DNA of 64,000 bases from Desulfogranum mediterraneum DSM 13871 (GCF_000429965.1 NZ_AUCW01000022.1:1-64000), one strand, 5' to 3'; positions 41,811 through 54,367 are shown, counted from the stretch's first letter. A program made the numbers and translations. The notes: generated by a model not told the origin, from the letters alone.

Positions 41811-44800
41811 TCAGTCAATGCTTTCAGAGAATTCCTGAACCGTTTTCACCCCGACATCCTTGGCCATCAGCGACTCCACAGCCAGGGCCATGGACCAACC
41901 GCCGGTGATGGTGGTGGTATAGGGGATATGGTAGTCCAGGGCCGCCCGCCTGATGGTGTAGGAGTCTTCGGTGGTCCGGGTACCGGCGGAGGTGTTGAGA
42001 ATCCACTGGACCTCACCGTCTTCGATCTTATCCAGAATATGGGGTCTGCCCTGGGAGATCTTGTTGATCTCGGTGCAGGCAATCTCCTCCTCCACCAGCC
42101 GGGCCGCGGTTCCCTTGGTGGCCAGCAGGGTGTAGCCCAGCTCCACCAGCTTGCGGGCAACCCTGACCACCGCGTCCTTGTCACCGTGACGAACCGAGAG
42201 AAAGACCGTGCCCTCCAGGGGCAGATCCGTGCCTCCGGCCAGCTGGGCCTTGGCCAGGGCCTGGCCCAGATCGTCATCGATGCCCATGACCTCGCCGGTG
42301 GACTTCATCTCCGGCCCCAGCAGGGTATCGACATTCTCAAAACGATCAAAGGGAAAGACCGCCTCTTTGACCGCCCAGTGGGACAGCTGCTTCTCCCGGG
42401 TAAAGCCCAGTTCCTTGAGGCTCATGCCCATCATCACCTTGGTGGCGACCTTGGCCAGCTGCACGCCGGTGGCCTTGGAGACAAAGGGCACCGTGCGGGA
42501 GGCCCTGGGATTGACCTCCAGGATGTAGAGGGTCTCGCCCTTGACCGCGTACTGGACATTCATCAGACCGATCACCCCGAGCTCTTCGGCCATGGCCTTG
42601 GTGGCCCGGCTGATCTCCTCCACCATGGCCGCAGACAGGGTATGGGGCGGCAGCACACAGGCAGAGTCACCGGAATGGATCCCGGCCTCCTCGATATGCT
42701 CCATGATCCCGCCGATCACGGTCATGGTGCCGTCACAGACCGCATCCACGTCCACCTCGATGGCGTCTTTGAGGAACTGATCCAGGAGCACCGGGGCCTC
42801 GCTGCCGGCCATGCCAGGGATATTCATGAAGTCCCGGATCCCGGCCTCGTTGTAGACGATCCGCATATCACGTCCGCCCAGGACATAGGAGGGCCGCATC
42901 ACCACCGGGAAACCAATCTTTTCTGCCACCTGGAGGGCCTCTTCCAGGGTGTGGGCAGTGCCGTTGTCCGGCTGGCGCAGACCCAGTTTCTGGAGCAGCT
43001 GCTGGAAGCGTTTCCGGTCCTCGGCCCGGTCAATGGCATCGGGCGGGGTGCCGATGATGGGTACCCCCATCCTGTCCAGGGGTACGGCCAGGTTCAGGGG
43101 GGTCTGGCCGCCGAACTGGACGATGACGCCGTCGGGCTTCTCCCGTTCAATGATGTTGAGCACATCCTCCCGGGTCAGGGGCTCGAAGTAGAGCTTATCC
43201 GAGGTGTCGTAATCCGTGGAAACGGTCTCCGGGTTGGAGTTGACCATGATCGACTCCACCCCGATCTCACGCAGGGCAAAGGAGGCGTGGACACAGCAGT
43301 AATCGAACTCGATGCCCTGACCGATCCGGTTGGGCCCGCCCCCCAGGATCATGATCTTCTTCCGATCGGTGAGCCGGACCTCATCTTCCTGCTCATAGGT
43401 GGAGTAGTAGTAGGGGGTATAGGACTCAAACTCGGCTGCACAGGTGTCCACCAGCTTATAGACCGGCTCCAGCCCCAGCTGGAGACGCAGCTGGCGGATA
43501 TCGTCCTCCGAGGTACCGGTGAGTTTGGCCAGCTGGACATCGGAAAACCCGTACTGCTTGGCCGCAAACAGGGCCTCCTGGTCCAGGCCGCTGAAACCCA
43601 GGTCCTCAATCACCTTGCCCTGTTCGACAATCTGCTGCAACTGGTCCAGAAACCAGGGATCGATCAGGCTGAGCTCATGGATCTGCGGGAGCTCCATGCC
43701 CCGACGCAGGGCCTCAAAGAGAAAGGCGAGCCGCTTGGAGTTGGGCTGGCTGAGGCCGCGCTGGAGATCATCCTGGTGGAGTTCGTTCATCTCCTCCTTG
43801 CCGTCAAAGCCAAAGCCCATCCGGCCGATCTCCAGGGAACGCATCCCCTTCTGAAAGGCCTCTTTAAAGGTCCGGCCAATGGCCATGGTCTCGCCCACGG
43901 ACTTCATGGCCGTGGTCAGGAGATCCTCGGTCTCCGGAAACTTCTCAAAGGTCCAGCGCGGAATCTTGACCACGCAGTAATCGATGGTGGGCTCAAAGGA
44001 GGCATAGGTCTCCCGGGTGATATCATTCTTGATCTCATCCAGGGTATAGCCCACGGCCAGCTTGGCGGCGATCTTTGCAATGGGAAAACCGGTGGCCTTG
44101 GAGGCCAGGGCCGAGGAACGCGAGACCCTGGGGTTCATCTCGATGATCATCAGCTCGCCGTCTTTGGGATTGACGGCAAACTGAACATTGGAGCCGCCGG
44201 TCTCCACCCCGATCTCGCGGATGATGGCGATGGCGGCATCCCGCATCTCCTGGTATTCCCGATCGGTCAGGGTCTGGGCCGGGGCAACGGTGATCGAATC
44301 ACCGGTATGGACCCCCATGGCATCGATGTTTTCGATGGAACAGATGATGACCACGTTGTCATTTTTGTCCCGCATGACCTCAAGCTCATACTCCTTCCAG
44401 CCCAGCAGGCTGCGCTCCACCATGATCTCGGTGGTCATGGAGAGGTCGAGGCCGGCGGTGGCCAGCTCGCGCAACTCGCTGCGGTTGTAGGCCACCCCGC
44501 CTCCGGTACCACCCAGGGTGAAACTGGGACGGACGATGATGGGGAAACCGATGGATTCACCGGCAGCCATGGCATCATCAAGGGTCTGGACGATGAAGGA
44601 CTCGGGCACCTTGAGCCCGATCTTGAGCATGGCATCACGGAACTCTTCCCGGCCTTCGGCCTTCTGGATGACAGCGACGTCTGCGGCCAGCATCTCCACC
44701 CCGTACTTCTCCAGCACCCCCATCTCCGCCACCTTGATGGCGGTGTTGAGGCCAGTCTGGCCGCCCAGGGTAGGCAGCAGGGCATCGGGCCGCTCCCGCT

Positions 44801-45035
44801 CGATCACCTTGGCCACACACTCGGGGGTGATGGGTTCGATATAGGTCCGGTCAGCCAGGCCGGGGTCGGTCATGATGGTGGCCGGATTGGAGTTGATCAA
44901 GATCACCTCAAATCCTTCCTCCTTCAGGGCCTTGACCGCCTGGGCCCCTGAGTAATCGAATTCACAGGCCTGACTGATGATGATCGGACCGGAGCCAATA
45001 ATTAAAATCTTCTGGATATCTGTTCGTTTAGGCAT
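41811..45035 (-). CDS. carB: Carbamoyl-phosphate synthase large subunit
   Basis: CarB makes carbamoyl phosphate from bicarbonate, ammonia delivered by CarA, and two ATP, feeding pyrimidine and arginine synthesis. The 1074-residue protein shows the internal duplication of the family: two ATP-grasp halves, each with a [15 protein letters not shown]-type entry ([25 protein letters not shown] and [22 protein letters not shown]), and a C-terminal allosteric MGS-like domain. Length is normal. It begins 26 bp after carA in the same operon. Confidence 0.97.
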   Translation of the reverse strand: MPKRTDIQKILIIGSGPIIISQACEFDYSGAQAVKALKEEGFEVILINSNPATIMTDPGLADRTYIEPITPECVAKVIERERPDALLPTLGGQTGLNTAIKVAEMGVLEKYGVEMLAADVAVIQKAEGREEFRDAMLKIGLKVPESFIVQTLDDAMAAGESIGFPIIVRPSFTLGGTGGGVAYNRSELRELATAGLDLSMTTEIMVERSLLGWKEYELEVMRDKNDNVVIICSIENIDAMGVHTGDSITVAPAQTLTDREYQEMRDAAIAIIREIGVETGGSNVQFAVNPKDGELMIIEMNPRVSRSSALASKATGFPIAKIAAKLAVGYTLDEIKNDITRETYASFEPTIDYCVVKIPRWTFEKFPETEDLLTTAMKSVGETMAIGRTFKEAFQKGMRSLEIGRMGFGFDGKEEMNELHQDDLQRGLSQPNSKRLAFLFEALRRGMELPQIHELSLIDPWFLDQLQQIVEQGKVIEDLGFSGLDQEALFAAKQYGFSDVQLAKLTGTSEDDIRQLRLQLGLEPVYKLVDTCAAEFESYTPYYYSTYEQEDEVRLTDRKKIMILGGGPNRIGQGIEFDYCCVHASFALREIGVESIMVNSNPETVSTDYDTSDKLYFEPLTREDVLNIIEREKPDGVIVQFGGQTPLNLAVPLDRMGVPIIGTPPDAIDRAEDRKRFQQLLQKLGLRQPDNGTAHTLEEALQVAEKIGFPVVMRPSYVLGGRDMRIVYNEAGIRDFMNIPGMAGSEAPVLLDQFLKDAIEVDVDAVCDGTMTVIGGIMEHIEEAGIHSGDSACVLPPHTLSAAMVEEISRATKAMAEELGVIGLMNVQYAVKGETLYILEVNPRASRTVPFVSKATGVQLAKVATKVMMGMSLKELGFTREKQLSHWAVKEAVFPFDRFENVDTLLGPEMKSTGEVMGIDDDLGQALAKAQLAGGTDLPLEGTVFLSVRHGDKDAVVRVARKLVELGYTLLATKGTAARLVEEEIACTEINKISQGRPHILDKIEDGEVQWILNTSAGTRTTEDSYTIRRAALDYHIPYTTTITGGWSMALAVESLMAKDVGVKTVQEFSESID

Positions 45036-45061
45036 GGATATATGTCAGCTAAGAGGAGAGA

Positions 45062-46177
45062 TCAACGGGACTGCTGCATCAGTTCTATGAAACGGCTAAA
45101 GAGGTACTCCGCATCATGGGGGCCGGGTGCATATTCGGGGTGGTACTGCACCGAGAATGCCGGATAGTCGCGGTGGCGCATCCCCTCGAGGCTGTTGTCG
45201 TTGAGGTTGATATGGGTGACCTCAACCTCAGGGGGCAGACTTTCGGGATCGACGCAGAAGCCGTGATTCTGGGCCGTGATCTCCACCTTGCCGGTGGTCA
45301 GGTCCTTGACCGGCTGGTTGCCGCCGCGGTGGCCGAATTTCAGTTTATAGGTGGAGCCGCCATAAGCCAGGGCGAGCATCTGATGGCCCAGGCAGATCCC
45401 GAAGATGGGTTTTTTCCCCAAGAGTTGGCGGACGTTTTCCACCACGCCCTGGACTCCGTCCGGGTCACCCGGGCCATTGGAGAGAAAGATACCATCAGGT
45501 TGCAGGGCCAGAATCTCGGCGGCACCGGTGGTCGCCGGCACCACCATCACCTGGCAGCCGTACTGGCTCAGCAGCCGCAGCTGGTTGTACTTGGCACCAA
45601 AGTCAAGCGCCACCACCCGAAAGGCAGCAGAGCCGCTTGCCGGAAAGGCAGCCGCCTCCCGGGGACCTTCCGCAGTCCAGAGATAGGGGCGAGCACAGCT
45701 GACCCTGGCCACCATATCCCGGCCCACCAGGCCGGCCCAGCTCCGGGCCTTGGCCACCAGGGAGTCGCCGTCCAGGTCCTCGGTGGAGATAGCCGCCTTC
45801 ATGGCCCCGCTCTTGCGGAGCAGACGGGTCAGCATCCTGGTATCAAACCCCTCTATCCCCAGAACCTGATGGCGCTGCAGGAGGTCGACCAGGGTCCCGG
45901 TGGCCCGATGGTTACTGGGCAGGGCCTGGTACTCACGCATCAGAAAGGCTCTGGGGTGAACCCCGGCAGACTCCATATCTTCTTCGTTTACGCCATAGTT
46001 GCCGATCAAGGGGTAGGTCATGGTCACCAGCTGGCCGGTATAGGAGGGGTCGGTCAAGACTTCCTGATAACCGCTCATGCTGGTATTAAAGACCATCTCT
46101 CCCATCACCTCACCGGGTCCGGTAAAGGATTTTCCGGATATCACAGTGCCATCTTCAAGCCCGATCAATGCTTTCAT
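45062..46177 (-). CDS. carA: Carbamoyl-phosphate synthase small subunit
   Basis: CarA is the glutaminase that supplies ammonia to CarB through an internal tunnel. The 371-residue protein has the N-terminal CPSase domain ([30 protein letters not shown]) and a class I glutamine amidotransferase domain with nucleophile Cys in GICLGHQ and catalytic His/Glu in YHPEYAPGP. It directly precedes carB. A weak ribosome-binding site is seen before the ATG. Confidence 0.97.
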   Translation of the reverse strand: MKALIGLEDGTVISGKSFTGPGEVMGEMVFNTSMSGYQEVLTDPSYTGQLVTMTYPLIGNYGVNEEDMESAGVHPRAFLMREYQALPSNHRATGTLVDLLQRHQVLGIEGFDTRMLTRLLRKSGAMKAAISTEDLDGDSLVAKARSWAGLVGRDMVARVSCARPYLWTAEGPREAAAFPASGSAAFRVVALDFGAKYNQLRLLSQYGCQVMVVPATTGAAEILALQPDGIFLSNGPGDPDGVQGVVENVRQLLGKKPIFGICLGHQMLALAYGGSTYKLKFGHRGGNQPVKDLTTGKVEITAQNHGFCVDPESLPPEVEVTHINLNDNSLEGMRHRDYPAFSVQYHPEYAPGPHDAEYLFSRFIELMQQSR

Positions 46178-46247
46178 AAATCATTCGTTATCTAAGGGTT
46201 AACTGAAAATTCCGACCAGCAGCCAGGTGTAGCCTCATGCCCCACAG

Positions 46248-47588
46248 CTAGGCTTCAGGCTGCAGCAGCTCTTTCACCAGGGCAAGCTGCTGCTGGACAA
46301 TTGCGGTCTGCCCGCTCTTCAATGCCTCTGCCTGCAGACAGGCAGCTTGATACGCCTTCCGGTCGGTCTGGTGGTGCAGGAGCAGCGCGGCCAGGGCCTC
46401 ACCATCCTCTACCCGGAAACCGCAGCCGGCTGCCTCCAGCTGGGCAGCGGGACCCTGAAAATCAGCCATACTCGAACCATAGTACACCGGACGCCCCCAG
46501 CGGACGGCTTCCATGATGTTATGGCCGCCCTGGTCCACCAGACTGCCGCCGCAGAAATTATAGGCACCAACGCTGTAGAGTTCGGCCAGTTCACCCATGG
46601 TGTCGATCAGGACCACGGCATGGCCGCGCTGCCCCCCCTTCTCCAGGGTGGAGTAATAATCAAAGCCGATCCCGGCCCGGTACAGGAGCTCTGCCACCTC
46701 TGCCAACCGCTCGAGGTGCCGCGGAGCAAGCAGCCAGACCACGGGACGGCAGGCAGCCAGTTGCTGATAGACCTGAAGAAGCAGGGCCTCTTCGCCCCTA
46801 TGGGTAGAGCCGCAGATAAAAACCTGTTCACGGTTCAATTGCAGCAGCCGGCGATAATGGGCCCGGGCCGTACCGCCCGGAGGCGCGACGGCTGCCGACT
46901 TGACATTGCCGCAAACCCGTACCCGCGCAGGGGCGACTCCCAGACCGATGAATCGGCGGCCATCCTCCTGACCGATGGCCGCGACCCCGGCCACGCCCTG
47001 CAGCAGCCAGGACATCAGCCCGGCGACTCGAGAGTAGCGGAGAAAGGAGCGTTGGGAGATCCGACCGTTCAATACCACCACCGGCACCCCGCTTCGCCGG
47101 CTCTCCCGCAGCATCGCCGGCCAGAGCTCGGTCTCCAGACAGATATAGAGATCAGGCTGCAAACGCTCAAGACTCTTGCGGACCAGCAAGGGCACATCCA
47201 GGGGCGCCATCAGGCAGGGGATATCCTCTCCCAGACGCAAGCGGGCCACCTTGTTGCCCTGCTCGGTGGTGGTGGTCAGCAGATACTGCAGCCCCGGCAC
47301 CTCCCGGGCCAAGGCCTCAAGGATAATGAGCGCTGCCTGCACCTCTCCCACCGAGGAGGCATGCACCCAGAGACGCTGCTGCCCGTTTTTCGCTGCTAAC
47401 AGCCCCTGGGGCACGCCATCCAGGCGCTGATCAAGGCCATGGCTGTAACGGCTTGGCAGGCGTCTGAGTAGAGGGCGCAGCAGGCGCAACACCATCAGGC
47501 CTGCAAGGCCCAGGAGGCCGTAGCCGCTATAGAAAATTTGTACCACCGTAGCACCGATCCCAAAATGCGAATTTGCAAAACCATCCAT
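46248..47588 (-). CDS. waaA: 3-deoxy-D-manno-octulosonic acid transferase
   Basis: WaaA (KdtA) attaches Kdo residues to lipid IVA at the inner-membrane face, an essential early step in lipopolysaccharide core assembly, and shows that the organism makes LPS. The protein has an N-terminal hydrophobic anchor (GLLGLAGLMVLRLL), the family motif LWVHASSVGEVQAA, ETELWPAML, and the C-terminal GGSLVDQGGHNIMEAVRWGRPV nucleotide-sugar-binding segment. The start is uncertain: ATG 47588 (446 residues) is used, but no ribosome-binding site stands out for it or for the more upstream 47618. Confidence 0.92.
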   Translation of the reverse strand: MDGFANSHFGIGATVVQIFYSGYGLLGLAGLMVLRLLRPLLRRLPSRYSHGLDQRLDGVPQGLLAAKNGQQRLWVHASSVGEVQAALIILEALAREVPGLQYLLTTTTEQGNKVARLRLGEDIPCLMAPLDVPLLVRKSLERLQPDLYICLETELWPAMLRESRRSGVPVVVLNGRISQRSFLRYSRVAGLMSWLLQGVAGVAAIGQEDGRRFIGLGVAPARVRVCGNVKSAAVAPPGGTARAHYRRLLQLNREQVFICGSTHRGEEALLLQVYQQLAACRPVVWLLAPRHLERLAEVAELLYRAGIGFDYYSTLEKGGQRGHAVVLIDTMGELAELYSVGAYNFCGGSLVDQGGHNIMEAVRWGRPVYYGSSMADFQGPAAQLEAAGCGFRVEDGEALAALLLHHQTDRKAYQAACLQAEALKSGQTAIVQQQLALVKELLQPEA

Positions 47589-48076
47589 TAAAACAGGATT
47601 CAATCTAACCGTCAACACTGTTCGGCCATTATGCGGTAAAAGGGTACTTTTATGCCTTTGCCCTCCCCCTGACGCTCTTTATAACAGCAGCCGGAGCCGA
47701 GACCGGCCAGGGGTCTTTTTCATTGACAAGCCGTGATCCAACCTGTAAGCAAGCCTGACCATTCAAGGCTTCCCCTGAAGGCCATCCCAGGCCCAAAAAT
47801 GGGCATCCCTGTTGATGTTCCCGGGTAGGTTCTTCTCCAAGCCATAATGACTGGCCCCTGTACCACCAGTACCCTAAGGCGACCGTGGGCGACCTTGAAC
47901 AGCTCTTTTTTCTGGAAAACCCGGCCTCACGGACAAGGGTTGATCATCGGCTAGCCGGCCGCTGCCCATGACCGACAGCTGATCCTGAGCCGGAGACCGG
48001 CGGAAAAAATCTTTTCAAGCTCCCCTGCACAACCCTAATCACCTGCTCATCCAACTTTTTTGTACCGGAGAACTCA
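47589..48076. other. Divergent intergenic region waaA / cyclophilin-FKBP
   Basis: This 488-bp spacer has no supported gene. It contains a perfect -35 hexamer TTGACA at 47723-47728 preceded by a T-rich tract, as at the tRNA-Gly promoter, but the -10 at the proper distance (TAAGCA) is weak. The segment 47760-47930 contains several short GC-rich inverted repeats. It must hold the promoters of the two divergent genes. Confidence 0.4.
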
Positions 48077-49114
<1,038 letters not shown>

Positions 49115-49150
49115 AGGGCGGCTCTTGCCTTAACAGCTAAGCACCCACCT

Positions 49151-49180
49151 AAAAAGGCAGGCCCAAGGGCCTGCCTTTTT
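49151..49180 (+). terminator. Intrinsic terminator after the dual isomerase gene
   Basis: aaaaaggcaggccc (49151-49164) pairs perfectly with gggcctgccttttt (49167-49180). The flanking A and T runs would allow function in both directions. Confidence 0.93.
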
Positions 49181-49219
49181 GCTTTTCCACCTTCATCCCT
49201 GCCAAAGAGAACAGCTGCC

Positions 49220-50191
49220 ATGTCCAAACCTGGAGCAACCAGCGCTGGAGCAACCAGCGGCGTCTACCTCCGCCTGGTTCTGACCATGATCTTCTGGGGC
49301 GGCACCTTTGTAGCCGGTCGGATCGCCACCGCTGAGATCCATCCGGTCACCGCTGCCAGCGGCCGTTTTCTGCTGGCCTCTCTGCTGCTGCTCCTCTTTA
49401 TCTACTCTACAGAGGGACGGCTGCAACGGCTCAGCCTGCGTCAATGGGGAGCCATGGCCCTCTTGGGCCTGTCCGGCATCTTTGCCTACAACCTCTTCTT
49501 CTTTGCCGGACTCCAACGGATAGAGGCAGGCCGGGGCGCGATGATCATAGCTGCCAACCCGGTGATCACCACCCTGCTGGCCATGCTCTTCTTTGGAGAA
49601 CGGTTCAACCTCCGCCGCAGTTTCGGCATCTGCTTTTCCGCGGCCGGGGCCCTGGTGGTGATCTCCCGGGGCGACCTGCTGCTGCTCTTCAGGGGAGAGA
49701 TAGGGGCGGGAGAGCTCTGCTTTCTGGGGGCGGTGCTCAGCTGGACAGCCTACACCCTGGTGGGCAAGCGGGTGCTCCGGGCGATCTCCCCCCTGACCGC
49801 AGTCACCTACTCCTGCCTGACCGGCTCGGCCCTGCTCCTGCCGACCATGCTCCTGATGGGTAAGGGCCATGAGCTGCTTACCCTCTCCCTGAGAGGAGGC
49901 GGCAGCCTCCTCTACCTGGCCTTCTTCGGCACGACCCTGGGCTTTATCTGGTTCTACCAGGGGGTTCGGGAGCTGGGGGCCGGCCGGGCGGTGCTCTTTG
50001 TCAACCTGGTCCCTGTCTGCGGGGTCGTGTGGGGGATACTGCTGCTCAACGAGGGACTGGACCTCTCCCTCCTCTCCGGAGGAGCCCTGGTCCTGATCGG
50101 CCTGCTGCTCCTCAACTACCAGCCCCGGGCCCAGAGATCAGCAGGCGGGTCAGGCCCCACCACCCCTTCCCACGCGGCCGACGATCTTTAA
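49220..50191 (+). CDS. EamA/DMT-family transporter
   Basis: A 323-residue inner-membrane protein of the drug/metabolite transporter superfamily. About ten hydrophobic segments are visible, arranged as two EamA repeats: the first begins LRLVLTMIFWGGTFVAGRIA and ends near ALVVISRGD, the second begins ELCFLGAVLSWTAYTLVGKRVL and ends GGALVLIGLLLLNY. Members export amino acids, metabolites or drugs; nothing here defines the substrate. It sits between terminators and converges with trpS. Confidence 0.9.
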   Translation: MSKPGATSAGATSGVYLRLVLTMIFWGGTFVAGRIATAEIHPVTAASGRFLLASLLLLLFIYSTEGRLQRLSLRQWGAMALLGLSGIFAYNLFFFAGLQRIEAGRGAMIIAANPVITTLLAMLFFGERFNLRRSFGICFSAAGALVVISRGDLLLLFRGEIGAGELCFLGAVLSWTAYTLVGKRVLRAISPLTAVTYSCLTGSALLLPTMLLMGKGHELLTLSLRGGGSLLYLAFFGTTLGFIWFYQGVRELGAGRAVLFVNLVPVCGVVWGILLLNEGLDLSLLSGGALVLIGLLLLNYQPRAQRSAGGSGPTTPSHAADDL

Positions 50192-50321
50192 GGCGCCTCC
50201 GCTCAAGGGGCGCGCCTGAGCTGTCCCTCCTGTCCAGGCAGGGAGCTTGAGGATGCGCTGAGACTATCTTCTCCCATGACGCGGAGAGTGCGGCTGCAGA
50301 GGCAAGGTTTCAAGCTCGCCC

Positions 50322-51290
50322 TCAGTATTTCAACCCCATCCTGTCCCGGGCCAGATCCAGGGTCACCACGGCCTTGGCCCGGGCCTTTTCCGCTCCCCTG
50401 GCCAGGATCTGGCGGAGATAATCGGGGTTGGCCAGCAGTTCCCTCTTCCTCGCCCTGGCCTCGGCAAAGTAGTCGTTGATCAACTCAAAGAGATCCTGCT
50501 TCAGATAGCCGTAGGCTGCTCCCCCGTTGAGATAGAGGTCATGGACCTCGGCCATCTTTTCCGGGGAGGCAAAGAGCTTGAGCAGGGCATAGAGATTACA
50601 GTTCTCCGGATCCTTGGGCTCCTCCACCGGGGTGGCATCGGTCTGGATGGACATCACCACCTTACGCAGGGGCTTTTCATCCATGAAGATGGGGATGGTG
50701 TTGCCATAGGACTTGGACATCTTCTGGCCGTCGACCCCGGGAACCGTGGCCAGAGATTCACTGATGGCCGGTTCAGGCAGGACAAAGGTCTCGCCAAAGG
50801 CGTTGTTGAACTTCTGGGCAAGGTCCCTGGCCACCTCAAGGTGTTGTTTCTGATCCTTGCCCACCGGCACCACCTCGGCCTGGTAGAGGAGGATATCTGC
50901 AGCCATCAGTACCGGATAGGAAAAGAGCCCATGGGTGGGGGCAATATTCTTGGCCACCTTATCCTTATAGGAGTGGCAGCGCTCCAACAGTCCCATGGGG
51001 GTGAGGGTGGAGAGCATCCAGGTGAGCTCGCAGACCTCGGGCACATCCGACTGCACCCAGAAGGTACAGCGCTCCGGATCGAGCCCCAGGGCGAGGAAGT
51101 CTGCAGCAGCCTCCAGGGTGCCGGTCTGAAGACGCTCCCGGTCATGGACCGAGGTCAGGGCATGGAGATCGACAATGAAGACGTAGAGGTCCGAGGTGTT
51201 CATCTGCTGGACCATGGTCTTCATCATGCCGAAATAGTTGCCGATGTGAAGTTTACCCGATGGCTGGATGCCGGAAAGTATGCGTTTCAT
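50322..51290 (-). CDS. trpS: Tryptophanyl-tRNA synthetase
   Basis: TrpRS charges tRNA-Trp. The 322-residue class I synthetase starts MKRILSGIQPSGKLHIGNYFG, in which HIGN is the first ATP-binding signature, and has KMSKSYGN as the second. ADILLYQAEVVPVGKDQKQHLE is typical of the bacterial enzyme. Length is normal. It is apparently a single-gene unit upstream of which lies the dnaK terminator. Confidence 0.97.
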   Translation of the reverse strand: MKRILSGIQPSGKLHIGNYFGMMKTMVQQMNTSDLYVFIVDLHALTSVHDRERLQTGTLEAAADFLALGLDPERCTFWVQSDVPEVCELTWMLSTLTPMGLLERCHSYKDKVAKNIAPTHGLFSYPVLMAADILLYQAEVVPVGKDQKQHLEVARDLAQKFNNAFGETFVLPEPAISESLATVPGVDGQKMSKSYGNTIPIFMDEKPLRKVVMSIQTDATPVEEPKDPENCNLYALLKLFASPEKMAEVHDLYLNGGAAYGYLKQDLFELINDYFAEARARKRELLANPDYLRQILARGAEKARAKAVVTLDLARDRMGLKY

Positions 51291-51537
51291 AGCTCGTGTT
51301 GCCTTGTATCTAGGATTACTCTAAAGGCCCTCTGGGGACTGCTCTTTTTCGCTCAGCTTTCAAAACGGCCCGTAGACCGGGCCCGTTGGATACGTTTACC
51401 ACAGGGATATCATGGTGATCGCCAGGATAGACCCAGATTAGACCCAAAATAGAATTTTTCAGAGCAGATCGAGATCAAAAAAGGCAGGCAGAGCGGCTCA
51501 GCTGAAAAACTGCGACCCATCCCTATAGCGCAAAACC
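51291..51537. other. trpS upstream region
   Basis: This spacer between the trpS start and the dnaK terminator has no supported gene. Around 51398-51420 the sequence ttaccacagggatatca shares a few bases with the dispersed 135-bp element family, but the similarity is too short to call a copy. No promoter could be placed with confidence. Confidence 0.4.
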
Positions 51538-51573
51538 AAAAAAAAAGGGAGTGTAGATTTACTCTACACTCCC
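51538..51573 (-). terminator. Intrinsic terminator after dnaK
   Basis: gggagtgtaga (51547-51557) pairs perfectly with tctacactccc (51563-51573) around tttac; on the minus strand nine T follow (51546-51538). It lies about 40 bp past the dnaK stop. Confidence 0.95.
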
Positions 51574-51612
51574 CTCCTCTACAGCCAAACTCCCCGAGGG
51601 GAGCAGAGGCGC

Positions 51613-53541
51613 TTACTTCACCTCTTCAAAATCGGCGTCTACGACATCATCGTCATCCTTGCCGCCGCTCTTGCCTGCACCGGCCTGACCGGCAGCGGCT
51701 CCCCCGGCGCCGGCTCCTCCTCCGGGCTGATCCTGGGAGGCCTGGGCATACATCAGCTCAGCGAGCTTGTGGGAGGCCTGGGTCAGGGCCTCGGTGGCGG
51801 CCTTGATGGCCTCCACGTCCTCACCTTCCAGGGCCTTTTTCAGATTTTCGATCTCCCGCTCCACATTGCCCTTGGTCTCGGCATCGACCTTGTCACCCAG
51901 CTCCTTCAGGCTCTTCTCGGTCATGTGGATCATGGCATCGCCATTGTTCTTGGCTTCCACGAACTCCTTGCGCTTCTTATCTTCCTCGGCATGCATCTCT
52001 GCATCCTGCTTCATCTTTTCGATCTCTTCCTCGGAAAGACCGGAGGAGGCGGTGATCCGAATGGACTGCTCCTTGTTGGTGCCCAGGTCCTTGGCAGAGA
52101 CATGGAGGATACCATTGGCATCCAGGTCAAATCCCACCTCGATCTGGGGTACACCGCGGGGTGCAGGGGGAATATCCGCCAGCTCAAAGCGGCCGATGGT
52201 CTTGTTGTCCTGGGCCATCTCGCGCTCACCCTGGAGCACATGGATGGAAACCGCCGGCTGATTATCGGCAGCCGTGGAAAAGACCTGGCTCTTCTTGGTG
52301 GGAACGGTGGTGTTCTTCTCGATCAGCTTGGTCATCACCCCGCCCAGGGTCTCGATACCCAGGGAGAGCGGAGTCACGTCGAGCAGGAGGACGTCCTTGA
52401 CATCACCCTGGAGCACCCCACCCTGGATGGCGGCACCGATGGCAACCACCTCATCGGGGTTGACCCCCTTATGGGGTTCCTTGCCAAAGATGGACTTGAC
52501 CTTTTCCTGAACCTTGGGCATCCGGGTCATACCACCGACCAGGATGACCTCATCGATCTCCGAGGCACTCAGGCCTGCATCCTTGAGGGCGGTCAGGCAG
52601 GGCCCTGCGGTACGCTCCACCAGATCCTCAACCAGGGACTCCAGCTTGGCACGACTGAGCTTGACGTTCAGGTGCTTGGGCCCGGAGGCGTCGGCGGTGA
52701 TAAAGGGGAGGTTGATGTCGGTTTCCATGGCCGTGGAGAGTTCTTTCTTGGCCTTTTCTCCCTCTTCCTTCAGCCGCTGGAGGGCCATCTTGTCGCTGCG
52801 CAGGTCAACGCCCTGGTCCCGCTTGAATTCGTCGGCGAGCCAGTTGACGATCCGCATATCAAAGTCCTCGCCACCGAGGAAGGTGTCGCCGTTGGTGGAC
52901 TTCACCTCAAAGACCCCGTCGCCGATCTCCAGGATGGAGACGTCAAAGGTACCGCCACCCAGGTCAAAGACCGCGATCTTTTCTTCACCCTTCTTGTCCA
53001 GGCCATAGGCCAGGGAGGCAGCGGTGGGCTCGTTGATGATACGCTGGACATTGAGTCCTGCAATCTTGCCTGCATCCTTGGTGGCCTGACGCTGGGCATC
53101 GTTGAAGTAGGCTGGCACGGTAACCACGGCATCTTCCACCGGCTCTCCCAGATACTCTTCTGCGGTCTGCTTCATCTTGCCCAGGATCATGGCTGATACC
53201 TCGGCAGAGGTATAGGCCTTACCCTCCACCTCGACCACGGCGTCACCGCCCGGTCCCTCAACGATGGTGAACGGGCTGACCTCTATGGACTTCCGGACCT
53301 CAGGGTCCGTGAATTTCCGGCCGATCAGTCGTTTGATGGCAAACAGTGTCCGGGTGGGGTTGGTGACGGCCTGGCGTTTGGCCACCTGGCCCACCAGCCG
53401 TTCACCGTTGTCGGGAAAGGCTACAATGGAGGGAGTGGTTCTGTTCCCCTCACTATTTTCAATGACCTTGGGGTCACCTCCCTCCATGATGGATACACAA
53501 GAGTTAGTGGTACCCAGGTCAATACCTATAATTTTTCCCAT
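51613..53541 (-). CDS. dnaK: Chaperone protein DnaK (Hsp70)
   Basis: DnaK binds exposed hydrophobic segments of client proteins in an ATP-driven cycle with DnaJ and GrpE. The 642-residue protein opens [21 protein letters not shown], with [37 protein letters not shown] and [14 protein letters not shown] as Hsp70 signatures, and ends in a Gly/Ala-rich tail with acidic terminus [13 protein letters not shown]. grpE lies 129 bp upstream in the same direction; dnaJ is not adjacent. A 12-bp palindrome, tacaatattgta, lies at 53599-53610 between the two genes. Confidence 0.98.
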   Translation of the reverse strand: MGKIIGIDLGTTNSCVSIMEGGDPKVIENSEGNRTTPSIVAFPDNGERLVGQVAKRQAVTNPTRTLFAIKRLIGRKFTDPEVRKSIEVSPFTIVEGPGGDAVVEVEGKAYTSAEVSAMILGKMKQTAEEYLGEPVEDAVVTVPAYFNDAQRQATKDAGKIAGLNVQRIINEPTAASLAYGLDKKGEEKIAVFDLGGGTFDVSILEIGDGVFEVKSTNGDTFLGGEDFDMRIVNWLADEFKRDQGVDLRSDKMALQRLKEEGEKAKKELSTAMETDINLPFITADASGPKHLNVKLSRAKLESLVEDLVERTAGPCLTALKDAGLSASEIDEVILVGGMTRMPKVQEKVKSIFGKEPHKGVNPDEVVAIGAAIQGGVLQGDVKDVLLLDVTPLSLGIETLGGVMTKLIEKNTTVPTKKSQVFSTAADNQPAVSIHVLQGEREMAQDNKTIGRFELADIPPAPRGVPQIEVGFDLDANGILHVSAKDLGTNKEQSIRITASSGLSEEEIEKMKQDAEMHAEEDKKRKEFVEAKNNGDAMIHMTEKSLKELGDKVDAETKGNVEREIENLKKALEGEDVEAIKAATEALTQASHKLAELMYAQASQDQPGGGAGAGGAAAGQAGAGKSGGKDDDDVVDADFEEVK

Positions 53542-53670
53542 AACGCGTTCTCCTGCCTCCTTTTCTGTTCAGCGCCAAGCTGAGCAGTAGTCTAAATGTA
53601 CAATATTGTAAGTGTGGTTATATGTCGTTATCCCGTGTGGCTACCATCGGGGAGCTATCCCGGGGTCCTG

Positions 53671-54246
53671 TCATGCCGGACCGCTGGAGACCACCACCTG
53701 CGCATGGCGCAGGACCCGATCTTTGAATTGGTAGCCCTTGGCAAACTCGCGAAGGACATGGTTGGCCGGGACCTCGTCACTGGCCTCCATGGTCAGGGCA
53801 TCCTGCTCATCGGGGTTAAACTCCTTACCCACCGATTCCAGGGGCTCCACCCCGAACTTTTCCAGGGTAGCTGCCAATCCCTTCTGGGTGAGATCCAGGC
53901 CTTCGAGCATGGACTGCAGTTTGGCGCTATCTTCGCCGTTCCCTGCCTTACCCTGCTCAATGGCCCGGTCGAGATTGTCCAGGGTGGTGAGCAGTTCCCG
54001 GAGGATATTCTCTCCGGCATACTTGATCAGCTTGGCCTGCTCACGTTCCATTCTCTTTTTAAAATTTTCAAACTCAGCAGCGATACGCAACAGCTTATCC
54101 TGTGCCGCCCCGAGCTCCTCCTGGAGATGAGTGCTGTCCACCTCGTCGGCTTCTTCGACAACAACGCCTTCCACATCTCCGAGCTCATCAGGAGTCGTTG
54201 CCTCCTCCTGGTCAACAGGTTGCTGTTCTCTGGTCTCCTCTACCAC
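53671..54246 (-). CDS. grpE: Nucleotide exchange factor GrpE
   Basis: GrpE releases ADP from DnaK and acts as a heat-sensitive brake on the chaperone cycle. The 191-residue protein has an acidic, disordered N terminus (1-45), a long coiled coil (LQEELGAAQDKLLRIAAEFENFKKRMEREQ) and the C-terminal beta domain (VGKEFNPDEQDALTMEASDEVPANHVLREFAKGYQFKDRVLRHAQVVV) that contacts DnaK. It is followed by dnaK. No CIRCE operator was found upstream; a sigma-70-like promoter was. Confidence 0.96.
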   Translation of the reverse strand: MVEETREQQPVDQEEATTPDELGDVEGVVVEEADEVDSTHLQEELGAAQDKLLRIAAEFENFKKRMEREQAKLIKYAGENILRELLTTLDNLDRAIEQGKAGNGEDSAKLQSMLEGLDLTQKGLAATLEKFGVEPLESVGKEFNPDEQDALTMEASDEVPANHVLREFAKGYQFKDRVLRHAQVVVSSGPA

Positions 54247-54338
54247 GTGTTTCTCCTTCTCGATGGTTACTGTATCGCGTAATCGTTTAAGGCCTGCTCA
54301 TTACAGAGCAAACAGGCTGTCCGGCCGAATCTGGACCA

Positions 54339-54367
54339 ACAATAAGTATGGCAAAAACCAGTGTCAA
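54339..54367 (-). promoter_or_regulatory. Probable promoter of grpE-dnaK
   Basis: On the minus strand TTGACA (54367-54362) and TATTGT (54344-54339) are spaced by 17 bp, about 93 bp before the grpE ATG. The surrounding sequence does not show a convincing sigma-32 -10 box (CCCCAT). Confidence 0.6.

Noticed and set aside
41928-44951. A 1007-codon open frame on the strand opposite carB, and similar long frames opposite glmS, hflX, carA and the giant gene
   Set aside because: These are shadows of GC-rich coding sequence in the complementary phase; the translations are low-complexity (Gly, His, Leu, Gln rich) and match no fold.
51398-51490. A fifth copy of the 135-bp element upstream of trpS
   Set aside because: Only a short ttaccacagg-type match; the remaining blocks and the inverted ends are absent.
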